This document shows, one piece after another, positions 26,022 to 34,765 of a stretch of 64,000 nucleotides of DNA; the stretch's first letter is position 1, and every line of letters starts with the position of its first letter. The notes beneath the pieces are model-generated. The model saw only the letters and a program-made list of their open reading frames with translations. It did not search any database and had not been told where the DNA came from. Position numbers and translations under genes: made by a program. Source of the DNA: an uncultured Prevotellaceae bacterium (GTDB lineage: Bacteria; Bacteroidota; Bacteroidia; Bacteroidales; Bacteroidaceae); the NCBI GenBank assembly GCA_947169115.1, contig CAMVOK010000008.1, positions 55,851-119,850 on the forward strand. Reading direction: 5' to 3'.

Positions 26022-27215
26022 ATGAAAATCTTAGTACTTAACTGCGGAAGCAGTAGCATCAAATACGCATTGTACAACATGGATGACCAAAGCGTCATCA
26101 CCAGTGGTGGTATCGAGAAAATCGGTCTGCCTGACTCTTTCATCAAGTTCAAGCTCAATGGCGAGAAATTCCAGATAGACCGCCCCATCGAGGAGCATAC
26201 CGCCGGTGTGCAGTTCATCTTCGAAGTGCTCACCACAGGCGAACATGCCGTACTGAAAAACCTCAACGAGCTGGATGCCGTAGGTCACCGCATGGTACAC
26301 GGTGGAGAGAAGTTCAACAAGAGCGTACTGCTCACCCCCGAGGTGATGAAGGAGTTCTCCCTGTGCAACGACCTGGCTCCCCTCCACAACCCGGCCAACA
26401 TCAAGGGCGTGAACGCCGTTACGGCCCTCTTGCCCAACATCCCACAGGTAGGTGTGTTCGACACTGCCTTCCACCAGACCATGCCCGACTACGCTTACAT
26501 GTATGCCCTGCCCTACAACCTGTATAAGGAGCATGGCGTACGTCGCTATGGTTTCCACGGAACCAGCCACCGCTACGTCAGTCAGCGCGTGTGCGAGTTC
26601 CTGGGCATTAAGCCCGAGGGTAGCCGCATCATCACCTGCCACATCGGCAACGGAGCCAGCATTGCTGCCGTGAAGGATGGCAAGTGCGTCGACACCAGCA
26701 TGGGCCTGACTCCCCTCGAAGGCCTCATCATGGGCACCCGTTCGGGTGACATCGATGCCGGAGCTGTAACCTTCCTGATGGATAAGTTGAACCTCGACAC
26801 CAAGGGCATCTCCAACCTGCTGAACAAGCAGAGCGGACTGGCCGGTGTGAGTGGTGGCAGCAGCGACTTCCGCGACATTCTGAAAGGCATCAGCGAAGGC
26901 AACGACCGTGCCCGTCTGGCTAAGGAGATGTACACCTATCGCATCAAGAAATACATTGGACAGTATGCCGCCGCCATGGGTGGTGTGGATGTCATCCTCT
27001 TCACGGGTGGTGCCGGTGAGAACCAATGGGAGGTACGCGAAGGTGCCACCAAGGGCTTGGAATTCATGGGCATCGAAGTTGACCCCGAGAAGAACCATGC
27101 TTGCCGCGCCACCGAGGCCATTATCTCTAAGTCGGGCAGCAAGGTTACCGTCTGCGTCATCCCCACCGACGAGGAACTCATGATTGCCCTCGACACTCAG
27201 GCACTGGTTAAGTAA
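26022..27215 (+). CDS. ackA: Acetate kinase
   Basis: The 397-residue protein begins MKILVLNCGSSSIKYALY, the phosphate-binding start of the family. It contains VFDTAFHQTMP, RRYGFHGTSHRYVS, CHIGNGASIAAV and FTGGAGENQWEVRE. It converts acetyl phosphate and ADP to acetate and ATP, completing the Pta-AckA pathway. It is followed by a strong terminator at 27235. Confidence 0.97.
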   Translation: MKILVLNCGSSSIKYALYNMDDQSVITSGGIEKIGLPDSFIKFKLNGEKFQIDRPIEEHTAGVQFIFEVLTTGEHAVLKNLNELDAVGHRMVHGGEKFNKSVLLTPEVMKEFSLCNDLAPLHNPANIKGVNAVTALLPNIPQVGVFDTAFHQTMPDYAYMYALPYNLYKEHGVRRYGFHGTSHRYVSQRVCEFLGIKPEGSRIITCHIGNGASIAAVKDGKCVDTSMGLTPLEGLIMGTRSGDIDAGAVTFLMDKLNLDTKGISNLLNKQSGLAGVSGGSSDFRDILKGISEGNDRARLAKEMYTYRIKKYIGQYAAAMGGVDVILFTGGAGENQWEVREGATKGLEFMGIEVDPEKNHACRATEAIISKSGSKVTVCVIPTDEELMIALDTQALVK

Positions 27216-27234
27216 AACCATCATTTATTGCATC

Positions 27235-27279
27235 ACGTCATCGGCTCTGCCCCAGCGACAGAACCGATGACGTTTTTTT
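27235..27279 (+). terminator. Rho-independent terminator of ackA
   Basis: ACGTCATCGG (27235-27244) pairs with CCGATGACGT (27264-27273), extended inwards by TCTG/CAGA, and is followed by T7. Confidence 0.9.
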
Positions 27280-27341
27280 ATGCTATAGAATATAGTAATC
27301 GCTGGCAGGGACGATAGACGCAGACCGAGGGAGCAGTGTCG

Positions 27342-27525
27342 TTAGCCCGTATGGGACGATGATTCTTATCCGATACGGACGACGTCACATGCCCGTATCG
27401 GACGACGAGCATTGTCTGAGGGAGTAAAGGCCACTGTCCGATACGGACAACGATCATTGTCCAAGGGCGCAAAGCTACTGCCCGTGCGGGCAACGTCTCA
27501 TGTCTGCACCGACGTCGATGATGGT
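27342..27525. repeat. CCGTATCGG-type repeat block, non-coding
   Basis: Five copies of a 9-10 bp motif, alternating CCGTATSGG and its reverse complement CCGATACGG and ending with CCCGTGCGGG, are each followed by ACGACG or CAACG. Spacing is irregular, about 22-45 bp. No gene is supported here. Confidence 0.7.
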
Positions 27526-27526
27526 T

Positions 27527-27757
27527 CAGGCAATCAACGCATGATGGTTGTAGTAATCAAAACATGTTGGTTGCTGCAATCAAAGATAATTGATTGCCCC
27601 AATCAATTCATGATGGTTGTAGCAATCAACGAATGATGGTTGCTGCAATCAAAGATAATTGATTGCCCCAATCAATTCATGATGGTTGTAGCAATCAACG
27701 AATGATGGTTGCTGCAATCAACGAATGATGGTTGCTGCAATCAAAGGGTGTTGGTTG
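27527..27757. repeat. GATGGTTG / CAATCAA repeat block with 69-bp tandem copies
   Basis: Units of about 21-25 bp combine GATGGTTGywGC and AATCAA. A 69-bp compound unit starting GATTGCCCCAATCAATTC is at 27592-27660 and again from 27661. GATTG and CAATC blocks make many short hairpins. The block is non-coding and lies between the ackA terminator and the tRNA terminator. Confidence 0.8.
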
Positions 27758-27776
27758 CGTATATATATAATAAGGA

Positions 27777-27804
27777 AAGGGATATGTCGTGCGACATATC
27801 CCTT
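27777..27804 (-). terminator. Terminator of the initiator tRNA gene
   Basis: A 28-bp near-perfect palindrome has arms 27777-27789 and 27792-27804. On the minus strand it lies 8 bp after the tRNA 3' end and runs into tttcctta. Confidence 0.75.
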
Positions 27805-27812
27805 GTTTGTAG

Positions 27813-27885
27813 TTGCGGAGGTCCGACTCGAACGGGCGACCTCCAGGTTATGAGCCTGGCGAGCTACCAGCTGCTCCACTCCGCG
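27813..27885 (-). tRNA. Initiator tRNA-Met (anticodon CAT)
   Basis: The 73-nt cloverleaf has an unpaired C1 opposite A72 at the end of the acceptor stem, the hallmark of bacterial initiator tRNA. The anticodon loop CTCATAA sits on a CCAGG/CCTGG stem. The T arm contains GTTCGAGTC. The CCA end is not encoded. A TACCTTTG -7 box and a TTTG -33 box lie just upstream on the minus strand. Confidence 0.93.
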
Positions 27886-27904
27886 ATGTTCGTTTTTGCG
27901 AGTG

Positions 27905-27936
27905 CAAAGGTACGGCAAAAATTCGGTTCATCCAAA
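27905..27936 (-). promoter_or_regulatory. Promoter of the initiator tRNA gene
   Basis: On the minus strand, TTTG (27933-27936) and TACCTTTG (27905-27912) are 20 bp apart. The tRNA 5' end follows 19 bp downstream. Confidence 0.7.
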
Positions 27937-28015
27937 CATTTCCGCGAAAAAATGTTAATTTTTAAAGTTAAATTTCCGATTTTTAAGATAATGTACTAAC
28001 TTTGCAACAAGTAAG

Positions 28016-28612
28016 ATGGGCATGACAAAGACCAAAGATATACTCATAGACGTGGCTCGTCGCTTGTTTGCAAAGAACGGCCTCGAAGGAACTACGATGA
28101 ACGACATCGCAGTAGAATCGAATCGTGGCAGACGCACCCTCTACACTTACTTTAAGAGCAAGGAAGAGGTGTTCTATGCCGTCATCGAGAAGGAAATGGA
28201 ACGCATGAGCGACCGCCTGCGTCTGGTAGCTGACAAAGACCTCGACCCCGAGGACAAACTGGTGCAGCTGGTCTATACCCACCTCAGCCTCATCAAGGAA
28301 GCCGTGGTTCGTAACGGAAACCTGCGAGCTGAATTCTTCCGCAACATCTGGCTGGTGGAAAAGGTACGCAAACGATTCGACGAGGCCGAAATAGACATCC
28401 TACAGAGAATCGTCATGCAGGGCATACGCCAAGGAAAGCTCGATGTAGTAAACATACAGCTCTCCGTGGAAATCATACACTACTGCATCAAAGGACTGGA
28501 GGTTCCCTACATCTTCGGTCGCTTGGGTACCAGCATCCAGATTAGTCGCCCCATGGTAAAACAGGTTATCCACCGTGCTATGGCCAAGATCGACCGACCG
28601 GACGAAGCGTGA
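28016..28612 (+). CDS. TetR-family transcriptional regulator
   Basis: The 198-residue protein has an N-terminal TetR HTH (ILIDVARRLFAKNGLEGTTMNDIAVESNRGRRTLYTYF, given here as family landmarks around residues 9-45) and a helical ligand-binding domain. ATGs at 28016 and 28022 are both usable. A TAACTTTG -7 box lies about 20 bp upstream. The next genes on the strand are fabG and a pseudouridine synthase gene, so control of fatty-acid synthesis is a possible role; the ligand cannot be told. Confidence 0.92.
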   Translation: MGMTKTKDILIDVARRLFAKNGLEGTTMNDIAVESNRGRRTLYTYFKSKEEVFYAVIEKEMERMSDRLRLVADKDLDPEDKLVQLVYTHLSLIKEAVVRNGNLRAEFFRNIWLVEKVRKRFDEAEIDILQRIVMQGIRQGKLDVVNIQLSVEIIHYCIKGLEVPYIFGRLGTSIQISRPMVKQVIHRAMAKIDRPDEA

Positions 28613-28834
28613 AAGATGAAGGATTAAGGGTGAAGGATTAAGGGTGACATCTCACTTCTCACTTCTCACATTTATCATATATCATTTATTATTTATCATT
28701 TATCATTTATTATTTAGCCATTTACCATTTACCATTTAATATTTATCATTTATCATTTATCATTTAATATTTATCATTTCACTTCTCACTTCTCACATTT
28801 GCCATTTTACATTTTACATTTTACATTTGACATT
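28613..28834. repeat. Long composite heptamer array between tetR and fabG
   Basis: About 30 consecutive 7-nt units start within one base of the tetR stop. AGGATTA/AGGGTGA alternate first, then TCTCACT, then a long run of TTTATCA/TTTACCA/TTTATTA, then TCTCACT again and TTTTACA. The run fills almost all of the 239-bp gap and contains no gene. The register holds at 7 nt almost throughout, although the unit sequence changes. Confidence 0.9.
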
Positions 28835-28851
28835 ATAATAATTATTATATT

Positions 28852-29589
28852 ATGAAATTACTGGAAGGAAAGACCGCACTCATCACGGGTGCGGCACGTG
28901 GTATAGGAAAGGCCATTGCCTTGAAGTTTGCCCAAGAGGGTGCCAACATAGCATTCACCGACCTTGAGGTGAACGAAGAAACAGAAAAGGAAATTGCTGC
29001 CCTTGGCGTAAAGGCCAAGAGCTACGCATCAAACGCTGCCGACTTTGCACAGACGGAGCAGGTAGTAGCTCAGGTGAAGGAGGAATTTGGTTCCATCGAC
29101 ATACTGGTGAACAATGCTGGTATCACCAAGGACGGACTGATGCTCCGCATGAGCGAGCAGCAGTGGGATGCTGTGATTGCCGTAAACCTGAAGTCGGCTT
29201 TCAACTTCATCCATGCCTGTGTACCCATCATGATGCGCCAGCGTGGCGGAAGCATCATCAACATGGCCAGCGTAGTGGGCGTTCACGGCAATGCCGGACA
29301 GGCCAACTATGCTGCCTCTAAGGCTGGACTCATCGCCCTGGCCAAGAGTATCGCCCAGGAAATGGGTCCCAAGGGCATTCGTGCCAATGCCATCGCCCCT
29401 GGCTTCATTGAGACAGCCATGACCGCTGCCCTACCCGACAACGTGCGTGAGGAGTGGAAGAAGAAGATTCCCCTGCGCCGTGGCGGACAGGTGGAGGACA
29501 TCGCCAACACTGCTCTCTACTTGGCCAGCGACCTCAGTTCGTATGTCAGCGGCCAGGTCATCCAGGTCGATGGTGGCATGAACATGTAA
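28852..29589 (+). CDS. fabG: 3-oxoacyl-[acyl-carrier-protein] reductase
   Basis: The 245-residue short-chain dehydrogenase has the NADP-binding TGAARGIGKA, the NNAG motif in ILVNNAGITKDGLM, the catalytic Ser in NMASVVG and the YxxxK in ANYAASKAG. The C-terminus DLSSYVSGQVIQVDGGM matches FabG closely. It reduces beta-ketoacyl-ACP in type II fatty-acid synthesis. It lies between the tetR gene and the pseudouridine synthase gene. Confidence 0.94.
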   Translation: MKLLEGKTALITGAARGIGKAIALKFAQEGANIAFTDLEVNEETEKEIAALGVKAKSYASNAADFAQTEQVVAQVKEEFGSIDILVNNAGITKDGLMLRMSEQQWDAVIAVNLKSAFNFIHACVPIMMRQRGGSIINMASVVGVHGNAGQANYAASKAGLIALAKSIAQEMGPKGIRANAIAPGFIETAMTAALPDNVREEWKKKIPLRRGGQVEDIANTALYLASDLSSYVSGQVIQVDGGMNM

Positions 29590-29590
29590 A

Positions 29591-29737
29591 CAGCCTCACC
29601 CCCAGCCCCTCCCCCAAAAGGGAGGGGAGTATATTCGTGCATAAAGATAAGACCAATATATGATAAATAAAGGCGGCACGCAACATACAAATGTATCTAC
29701 TCTCCTCCCTTTTGGGGAGGGGCCGGGGGAGAGGCTG
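29591..29737. repeat. GC-rich inverted pair spanning the fabG-pseudouridine synthase junction
   Basis: The left arm (29591-29632) follows the fabG stop. The right arm (29698-29737) is its near reverse complement, with CCCTTTTGGGGAGGGG at its centre, and is translated as part of the next protein (LLPFGEGPGER). The start codon of that gene (29660) lies in the loop. Confidence 0.8.
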
Positions 29738-30403
29738 CTATACGAGGATAATCACGTAATCATAGTTGCCAAGCGTGCGGGAGACATCGTACAGGGCGAC
29801 AAAACTGGTGATGTGCCTCTTTCGGATATGGTGAAACAATACATCAAGGAACGCTACCAGAAACCTGGTGAGGTGTTCCTTGGTGTGGTACACCGTCTTG
29901 ACCGTCCCGTAAGCGGTGTGGTACTCTTTGCCCGTACCAGCAAGGCACTTAGCCGACTGAGCGACATGTTCCGCACCCGACAGGTACAGAAAACCTACTG
30001 GGCCATCGTGGGCAACGAGCCTCCACAGACGGAGGGCACACTCACCCACTGGCTTACACGCAATCCCAAGAACAACACCGCCCGAGCCTACGACCACGAG
30101 GTACCCAATTCCAAACAAGCTATCCTGGACTATCGCGTTCTGGCCAAGAGCGACCGCTACTGGCTCTTGGAAATCGACCTGCACACAGGCCGCCACCACC
30201 AGATTCGCTGTCAACTGGCCAAGATAGGTTGCCCCATCAAGGGCGACCTCAAGTACGGGGCTCCACGCTCCAATCCCGACGGCAGCATATCCCTCCACGC
30301 CCGTCGCATACGCTTCGAGCATCCCGTCAGCCATCAGCAGATAGACATCACGGCCCCCGTGCCCGACGACCGTCTATGGCAAGAAATCAGTCAAGGACTA
30401 TAG
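29660..30403 (+). CDS. RluA-family pseudouridine synthase
   Basis: The 247-residue protein has the catalytic motif HRLDRPVSGVV, with Asp81 as nucleophile, and the later LHTGRHHQIRCQL and IKGDLKYGAP motifs. Family enzymes convert uridine to pseudouridine in rRNA or tRNA; the exact site cannot be assigned. The natural family start is near LLYEDNHVI. Here about 25 residues precede it, and roughly LLPFGEGPGER is encoded by the right arm of a GC-rich repeat. The last 135 bp (from 30269) are part of the 357-bp direct repeat, also found at 41235, so this gene's 3' end marks the left edge of the island. Confidence 0.92.
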   Translation: MINKGGTQHTNVSTLLPFGEGPGERLLYEDNHVIIVAKRAGDIVQGDKTGDVPLSDMVKQYIKERYQKPGEVFLGVVHRLDRPVSGVVLFARTSKALSRLSDMFRTRQVQKTYWAIVGNEPPQTEGTLTHWLTRNPKNNTARAYDHEVPNSKQAILDYRVLAKSDRYWLLEIDLHTGRHHQIRCQLAKIGCPIKGDLKYGAPRSNPDGSISLHARRIRFEHPVSHQQIDITAPVPDDRLWQEISQGL

Positions 30404-30625
30404 CCCCATAACAAGACAAGGGCTTTTCTCGGCTCACGTGAGCCGGTAAAACAAACGGTAACCATACCCCAAAACCCATCATGTTCAATGGGTATGGTTG
30501 CAGATAATCAAAAACATTTTCACGTTTTTTCTTTAAGCGAACAGAAATATTCGCTAACTTTGCCCCAATCCGATACCCTGGAGTGGGAACAAATGTCGGT
30601 GACTTAATAATACGAAGAGCGTTAC
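30269..30625 (+). repeat. 357-bp direct repeat, left copy (island boundary)
   Basis: It matches 41235-41591 without gaps, with 8 mismatches counted by eye. It contains the last 135 bp of the pseudouridine synthase gene, the palindrome GGCTCACGTGAGCC (30431-30444), a 10-bp inverted repeat (30460-30469 with 30490-30499) and a promoter (TAACTTTG at about 30555). Seven mismatches fall in the coding part, six of them in synonymous positions. Confidence 0.95.
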
Positions 30626-30912
30626 AGCTTTATTGTTCCGAGTGTGAAGAGATTAAGAACAGGTTTAAAGAACAAGTTTTTGTATCTGAGGCTATTAGGT
30701 TCCATTTCAATCTAAGGAAGCCCAAGAGTCATAAACCTACCCCGATTTTTATGGTTGTTAGGGTGCGTTGTAAACAATATAAGATACCAACTGGAGTGAA
30801 GGTGCTACCCGACCATTGGAACATGAAAATGCAGGTTGCTTACGTGGGAAATAGGCTATCTTTACTGGAAAACAGCAATAATTTGATAGAAAATGAGCGA
30901 TTGGACCGGTAG
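30583..30912 (+). pseudogene. Truncated tyrosine recombinase (integrase), N-terminal part only
   Basis: From about 30670 the frame reads VSEAIRFHFNLRKPKSHKP, then IFMVVRVRCKQYKIPTGVKV, LPDHWN and NNLIENERL. This is the arm-binding N-terminal domain of Bacteroidetes phage-type integrases. The core-binding and catalytic domains (R, H-x-x-R, Y) are missing; similarity stops at about 30905, where the 3' end of the regulator gene on the other strand begins. No ATG is in frame near the start; the only upstream start is GTG at 30583, inside the direct repeat. Full-length relatives are about 400 residues. It marks the recombination junction of the island. Confidence 0.75.
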
Positions 30913-33900
30913 TCTTTGGGCAGGCAGCCGAACATCTTGGCGAACTGCTTGGCGAAGAAACTGGGGGATGAGAAACCTGTATGCTCCGACACGAGGGCAA
31001 TGCTCAGCGTGGAGGTTTCCAGCAGATGGGCGGCATGCTTGAGGCGTATGGTGGTGATAAATTCGCTAGGCGACTGCCCGGTGATGGCGTGTATCTTGCG
31101 GTAGAGGGTCATCCGGCTGGCGCACATGTCATCGCTGAACTGGTTGACACCGTAGGCTTTGTCTGACAAATGGTTCTGCACGGCTTTTATGGCGCGTGCG
31201 AGGAATTCCTCGTCGAATGGCGAATGTGTCAGCGGTGCTGCATCGCAGCTGTTGTCGTGCTGGAACTGTTGCTGTTGGCTCTGCCGTTGTTCCAGCAAGT
31301 GTTTGATGCGGCTTTGTAGCACGGCCATGCTGAAAGGCTTGGTGAGATAGCTGTCGGCTCCCATCTTGTAACCTTCGAGTCGCGATTCGTCGCCTGTCTT
31401 TGCCGTGAGGAGGATGACGGGCAGGTGGCTGGTGTTCTCGTCGGTCTTCACGCGTCGGCAGAGTTCCATGCCATCCATGATAGGCATCATCACGTCGCTG
31501 ACGATCAACATGATGTCGTCCTTCTGCTGCAACACGTCCCATGCCTGCTGTCCGTCGCCCGCCTGCAACACCTTGTAGCCGTCGTCGCTGAGCTGATTGG
31601 CAATGAGTGATCGCAGTTCGACATTGTCTTCTACGAGGAGTATCGATGTCAGCGTTTCGTCTCCTTTGTCGTGCGGACTGTCTGCCGCCACGGAGTCGTC
31701 CTGGGTGTGCTCCTTGTCAGTGGCGGGTTGTGGCTGCGGATGAATAGGAATGGTGAACCAGAAGTCGGCACCGTGTCCTTCCTGGCTGTTGACGCCAACC
31801 TTGCCGCCATGAAGCTGCACCGTCTCGCGGACGAGATTCAGGCCAATGCCGCTTCCGCCTTGCGACGACGCGTTGGCCGACTGATAGTAGCGGTCGAAGA
31901 CGTGCGGTATCTCACTCTCGGGAAGGCCTGTGCCTGTGTCGGCGACGTGTACAACGAGCTCGTTCAAGGACGTATCGGTGGTCAGACTCATCGTGACGCG
32001 CCCTCCTTCGGGGGTGAATTTCATGGCATTGCTCAGCAGGTTCCATAGCACGTGGCGTATCTTCTCGTGGTCGAAGGTGGCATAGAAGTTGGCGTCGTCG
32101 TGTACGAAGCGAAGGTCGATGTGCTTATGCTGTGCCAGCGACTGGAAGGAGTCCTGAGCCATAGCCATGAGAGCCTTCATGTCGCCGTTTCTTTTGTTGA
32201 GGTGTACATCGCCGAGCTCCATGCGTCGGAAATCGAGCATGTGGTCGATGAGCTGTTGCAGTTCCTGTGCATTGCGCTTGATGGTATCCAGGCGTTCACG
32301 GTCGCGCTCGGGCAGGGTGTCGTTGTTCAGCATCTGTTCCACGGGCACGAGCATCAGCGTGAGCGGTGTGCGTAGTTCATGGCTGATATTGGTGAAGAAG
32401 CGGAGTTTCATCTCCGACAGCTGTGCCTCCATCTGTCTCAGGCGACGGCGACGCACGGCGGTGGAATATTGCCGGGCCGTCAGCAGGGCAAGCGCCAGCA
32501 GGCACAGCACATAGACGGCTATCGCCCAGCCCGACTCCCACCAAGCCGGCAGACGATGGAGGACGAATATGTCGGCCGGTGCATCCCAGATGCCCTGCCC
32601 GTCGGTGGCCTTCACCTCGATAATATACCGCCCCTTGGCAGGTGAACTCAGCATGATGGAGTTCGTGCCCGTCGGTAGCTCTGCCCAGGCTTCAGCGCGG
32701 TCGGCGCCCCCTAGCAGCCCCGTCTTGTGGAGGCGATAGGCAAACTGCACTTGTGGGGCGAGGTGGTGCTGGAGTGTCGTCAGGCGTATTTCTACCAGAC
32801 GCGAGTGGCTGGGTATCTCGAGCGTCCGCTGACCCATTCCCATATAATGGCTCTCGCCATCGACGATGACCGTCGATACCAAAGGTTGTGCGGCCGTCGT
32901 CCCTGGGCCGTCGAAGTCCTTAGGCAGGATCATGCAGTATTGTTCGGGTCCTACGGCACACACCGAGTCGCCACACACCACCAGCGCATCAAAGTAATCC
33001 ATGCTGATTCTCGGATGCCGGCATTCCAGAATGCGGTAGCTGTCGCTCTTCAGATCCCATTCCCTAAGGCTGTGCCTTGTCACCGACCACACGTGTCCGT
33101 GAGCATCCTGCCGGATGGCGATGATGCGGTTGCCGCCGGCATTGCTCAGCGCCGGTGCCGGTTTCAGTGTATGGCTGTTGCGTGTCTCGCAGGCATATAC
33201 ACGTCCAATGGTAGTGCCTATCCACAGCACCTCCCTGTCGAGCAGCGCGAGGCACGAGCACGTCTCGCCATTCTTCAGCATCGGTTGTGCCTGACGCTTA
33301 CCTCGCAGCAGCATGCAGAGTCCCGCCTGCCTTCCCTGATAGTAGAGCGTGCCGTCGGCATCTGCCACGACGCGCAGCACCTCGTCTGTGCTGTCGGTGA
33401 CTTGCTCCATGTTCCAGTCGGAGTCCTTCGCGCGTTTCAGACCATGGTTCGTTGCCACACAGATCCTGCCGTCAGCATCTTTGCAGGCATCGTTGATGCG
33501 TAAGCCGTTCAAGTGTCTCGCAGCCTCGGCCATGAGTGTCCTTTGGCTGTCGTCGAGAAGCGCGCTGTTGCCCATGACATGCCAGGGGCTGTCGTGCCGT
33601 ACGATGCCTTCGTGCCCTCGAAGCAGCATGAAGTAGCGACTGCCGCCAACCCAGATGTTGTCGAGCCCATCGACCATGATGTTGCCTAAGTTGTATTGCG
33701 CCAGCGAACGTATCTGCGGCACGTCGCACTCTTGCAGGCGGCCGTCGCCGTCGATGCGATAGGCATGCATACCGTCCATGGCCGTAGCCCACAGGAGTCC
33801 TCCGTGAGGATCGACCTTGATGTCGAGTATCTTGCCTCTATTGGCATGGCTGCCGTCCGCAGATGCCGCTGTTCCATCCTGAGCCACCGTGACCGTCGCG

Positions 33901-34640
33901 TCTGCGATGGCGGCATCAGGCTGGTAGCGGACAATGCCTTGTCCCCATAGACCGACCCAATAGCATTTATTCGCCACGTCCTCGACCATGGCTTGCGGAT
34001 CGAGGCCCCTCTGCCATGGAGCCGGCACGAAATCACGTTGTTCCCTGTCGTAGAACAGGATGCCTGCTCCGCTCTGCAAAAGCCATAGCGTGTGGCGGCT
34101 ATCCTCCATGAACGCATTGATGAACTTGGGCCCCAATCTGCGTTGGCTGATGTCTATTCTCTGCAGCAGCTGCTCGTCGGCGTCGAAGTGCAGGAGATGG
34201 TTGCCCGTCGAGAGCCACACCGTGCCGTCGTGCAGTGCGTAGATGGCTTCGATACGGACGCCTTGTGCCTCGGTGACAGCCGTGGAGTGAATCGAGTAGT
34301 CGTGCTTGTCGAGAACGTATGCGCCTTGCGACGTTCCTATCCATATATGCCCGTTGCCGTCCTCAGCCACATCGATGATGAAGTTGGATTTCATCAGTTG
34401 CGGATTCCGCTCGTTGGAGCAGAAGACATCGACCTGATAGCCATTGTCGCGGCAGAGATTCTCGTCGGTGGCGTACCACACGTAGCCTTCGCTGTCGCGC
34501 AGGAAGCGGTTCACTCCGTTACACGCCATCACGTTCTTTGTCGGCAGGTCCTGACGTATCACGCCATCCGCCTGACCATACATCGCCAGTGGCAAGGTGG
34601 TTAAAAATAACTTAAAAAATCGTTTTATGCACGTCTTCAT
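30840..34640 (-). CDS. Hybrid two-component system regulator (HTCS, one-component fusion)
   Basis: The protein has about 1266 residues from the ATG at 34640 (34649 is an alternative). In order: signal peptide; beta-propeller sensor repeats (about 30-680) with the Y_Y_Y-like end; a membrane helix (about 700-725); a histidine kinase with His754 in FFTNISHELRTPLTL and ATPase motifs DTGTGLP and GGSGIGL; a receiver with Asp1049 in SDVMMPIMDG; and a C-terminal AraC-type HTH ending FGCLPKDYR. HTCS proteins sense periplasmic glycan fragments and switch on nearby polysaccharide genes. The last 19 or so residues are read from antisense of the integrase remnant, so the natural stop appears lost. It is divergent from the GH2 gene, with a matching operator candidate at both target promoters. 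Confidence 0.93.
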   Translation of the reverse strand: MKTCIKRFFKLFLTTLPLAMYGQADGVIRQDLPTKNVMACNGVNRFLRDSEGYVWYATDENLCRDNGYQVDVFCSNERNPQLMKSNFIIDVAEDGNGHIWIGTSQGAYVLDKHDYSIHSTAVTEAQGVRIEAIYALHDGTVWLSTGNHLLHFDADEQLLQRIDISQRRLGPKFINAFMEDSRHTLWLLQSGAGILFYDREQRDFVPAPWQRGLDPQAMVEDVANKCYWVGLWGQGIVRYQPDAAIADATVTVAQDGTAASADGSHANRGKILDIKVDPHGGLLWATAMDGMHAYRIDGDGRLQECDVPQIRSLAQYNLGNIMVDGLDNIWVGGSRYFMLLRGHEGIVRHDSPWHVMGNSALLDDSQRTLMAEAARHLNGLRINDACKDADGRICVATNHGLKRAKDSDWNMEQVTDSTDEVLRVVADADGTLYYQGRQAGLCMLLRGKRQAQPMLKNGETCSCLALLDREVLWIGTTIGRVYACETRNSHTLKPAPALSNAGGNRIIAIRQDAHGHVWSVTRHSLREWDLKSDSYRILECRHPRISMDYFDALVVCGDSVCAVGPEQYCMILPKDFDGPGTTAAQPLVSTVIVDGESHYMGMGQRTLEIPSHSRLVEIRLTTLQHHLAPQVQFAYRLHKTGLLGGADRAEAWAELPTGTNSIMLSSPAKGRYIIEVKATDGQGIWDAPADIFVLHRLPAWWESGWAIAVYVLCLLALALLTARQYSTAVRRRRLRQMEAQLSEMKLRFFTNISHELRTPLTLMLVPVEQMLNNDTLPERDRERLDTIKRNAQELQQLIDHMLDFRRMELGDVHLNKRNGDMKALMAMAQDSFQSLAQHKHIDLRFVHDDANFYATFDHEKIRHVLWNLLSNAMKFTPEGGRVTMSLTTDTSLNELVVHVADTGTGLPESEIPHVFDRYYQSANASSQGGSGIGLNLVRETVQLHGGKVGVNSQEGHGADFWFTIPIHPQPQPATDKEHTQDDSVAADSPHDKGDETLTSILLVEDNVELRSLIANQLSDDGYKVLQAGDGQQAWDVLQQKDDIMLIVSDVMMPIMDGMELCRRVKTDENTSHLPVILLTAKTGDESRLEGYKMGADSYLTKPFSMAVLQSRIKHLLEQRQSQQQQFQHDNSCDAAPLTHSPFDEEFLARAIKAVQNHLSDKAYGVNQFSDDMCASRMTLYRKIHAITGQSPSEFITTIRLKHAAHLLETSTLSIALVSEHTGFSSPSFFAKQFAKMFGCLPKDYRSNRSFSIKLLLFSSKDSLFPT

Positions 34641-34676
34641 GTTGTACATGGGGCAAGGTGTTGCGTTATTTTGGTG

Positions 34677-34720
34677 CGAAAGTAGGCTATTTTATGCAAG
34701 AATCAAAGTAAAATGGTAAC
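34677..34720 (-). promoter_or_regulatory. HTCS gene promoter with possible autoregulatory site
   Basis: On the minus strand, TTTG (34704-34707) and TACTTTCG (34677-34684) are 19 bp apart. The stretch 34700-34720, read on the minus strand, contains GTTACCATT and TTTGATTC, resembling the operator candidates at 34766 and 37859 with a longer spacer. Confidence 0.4.
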
Positions 34721-34765
34721 AAAAAACATGATTCATGTCCCATTTGCCGTGCCAAGCAGTCATTA

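Noticed and set aside
26031..27224. Long open frame antisense to ackA (397 codons), and similar long antisense frames opposite cdaA/pta, tamB and tamL
   Set aside because: They mirror GC-rich codon usage of the real genes, have no ribosome-binding context and match no protein family.
27280..27760. Possible CRISPR array
   Set aside because: Units vary in length and sequence, there are no unique spacers of constant size, and no cas gene is near.
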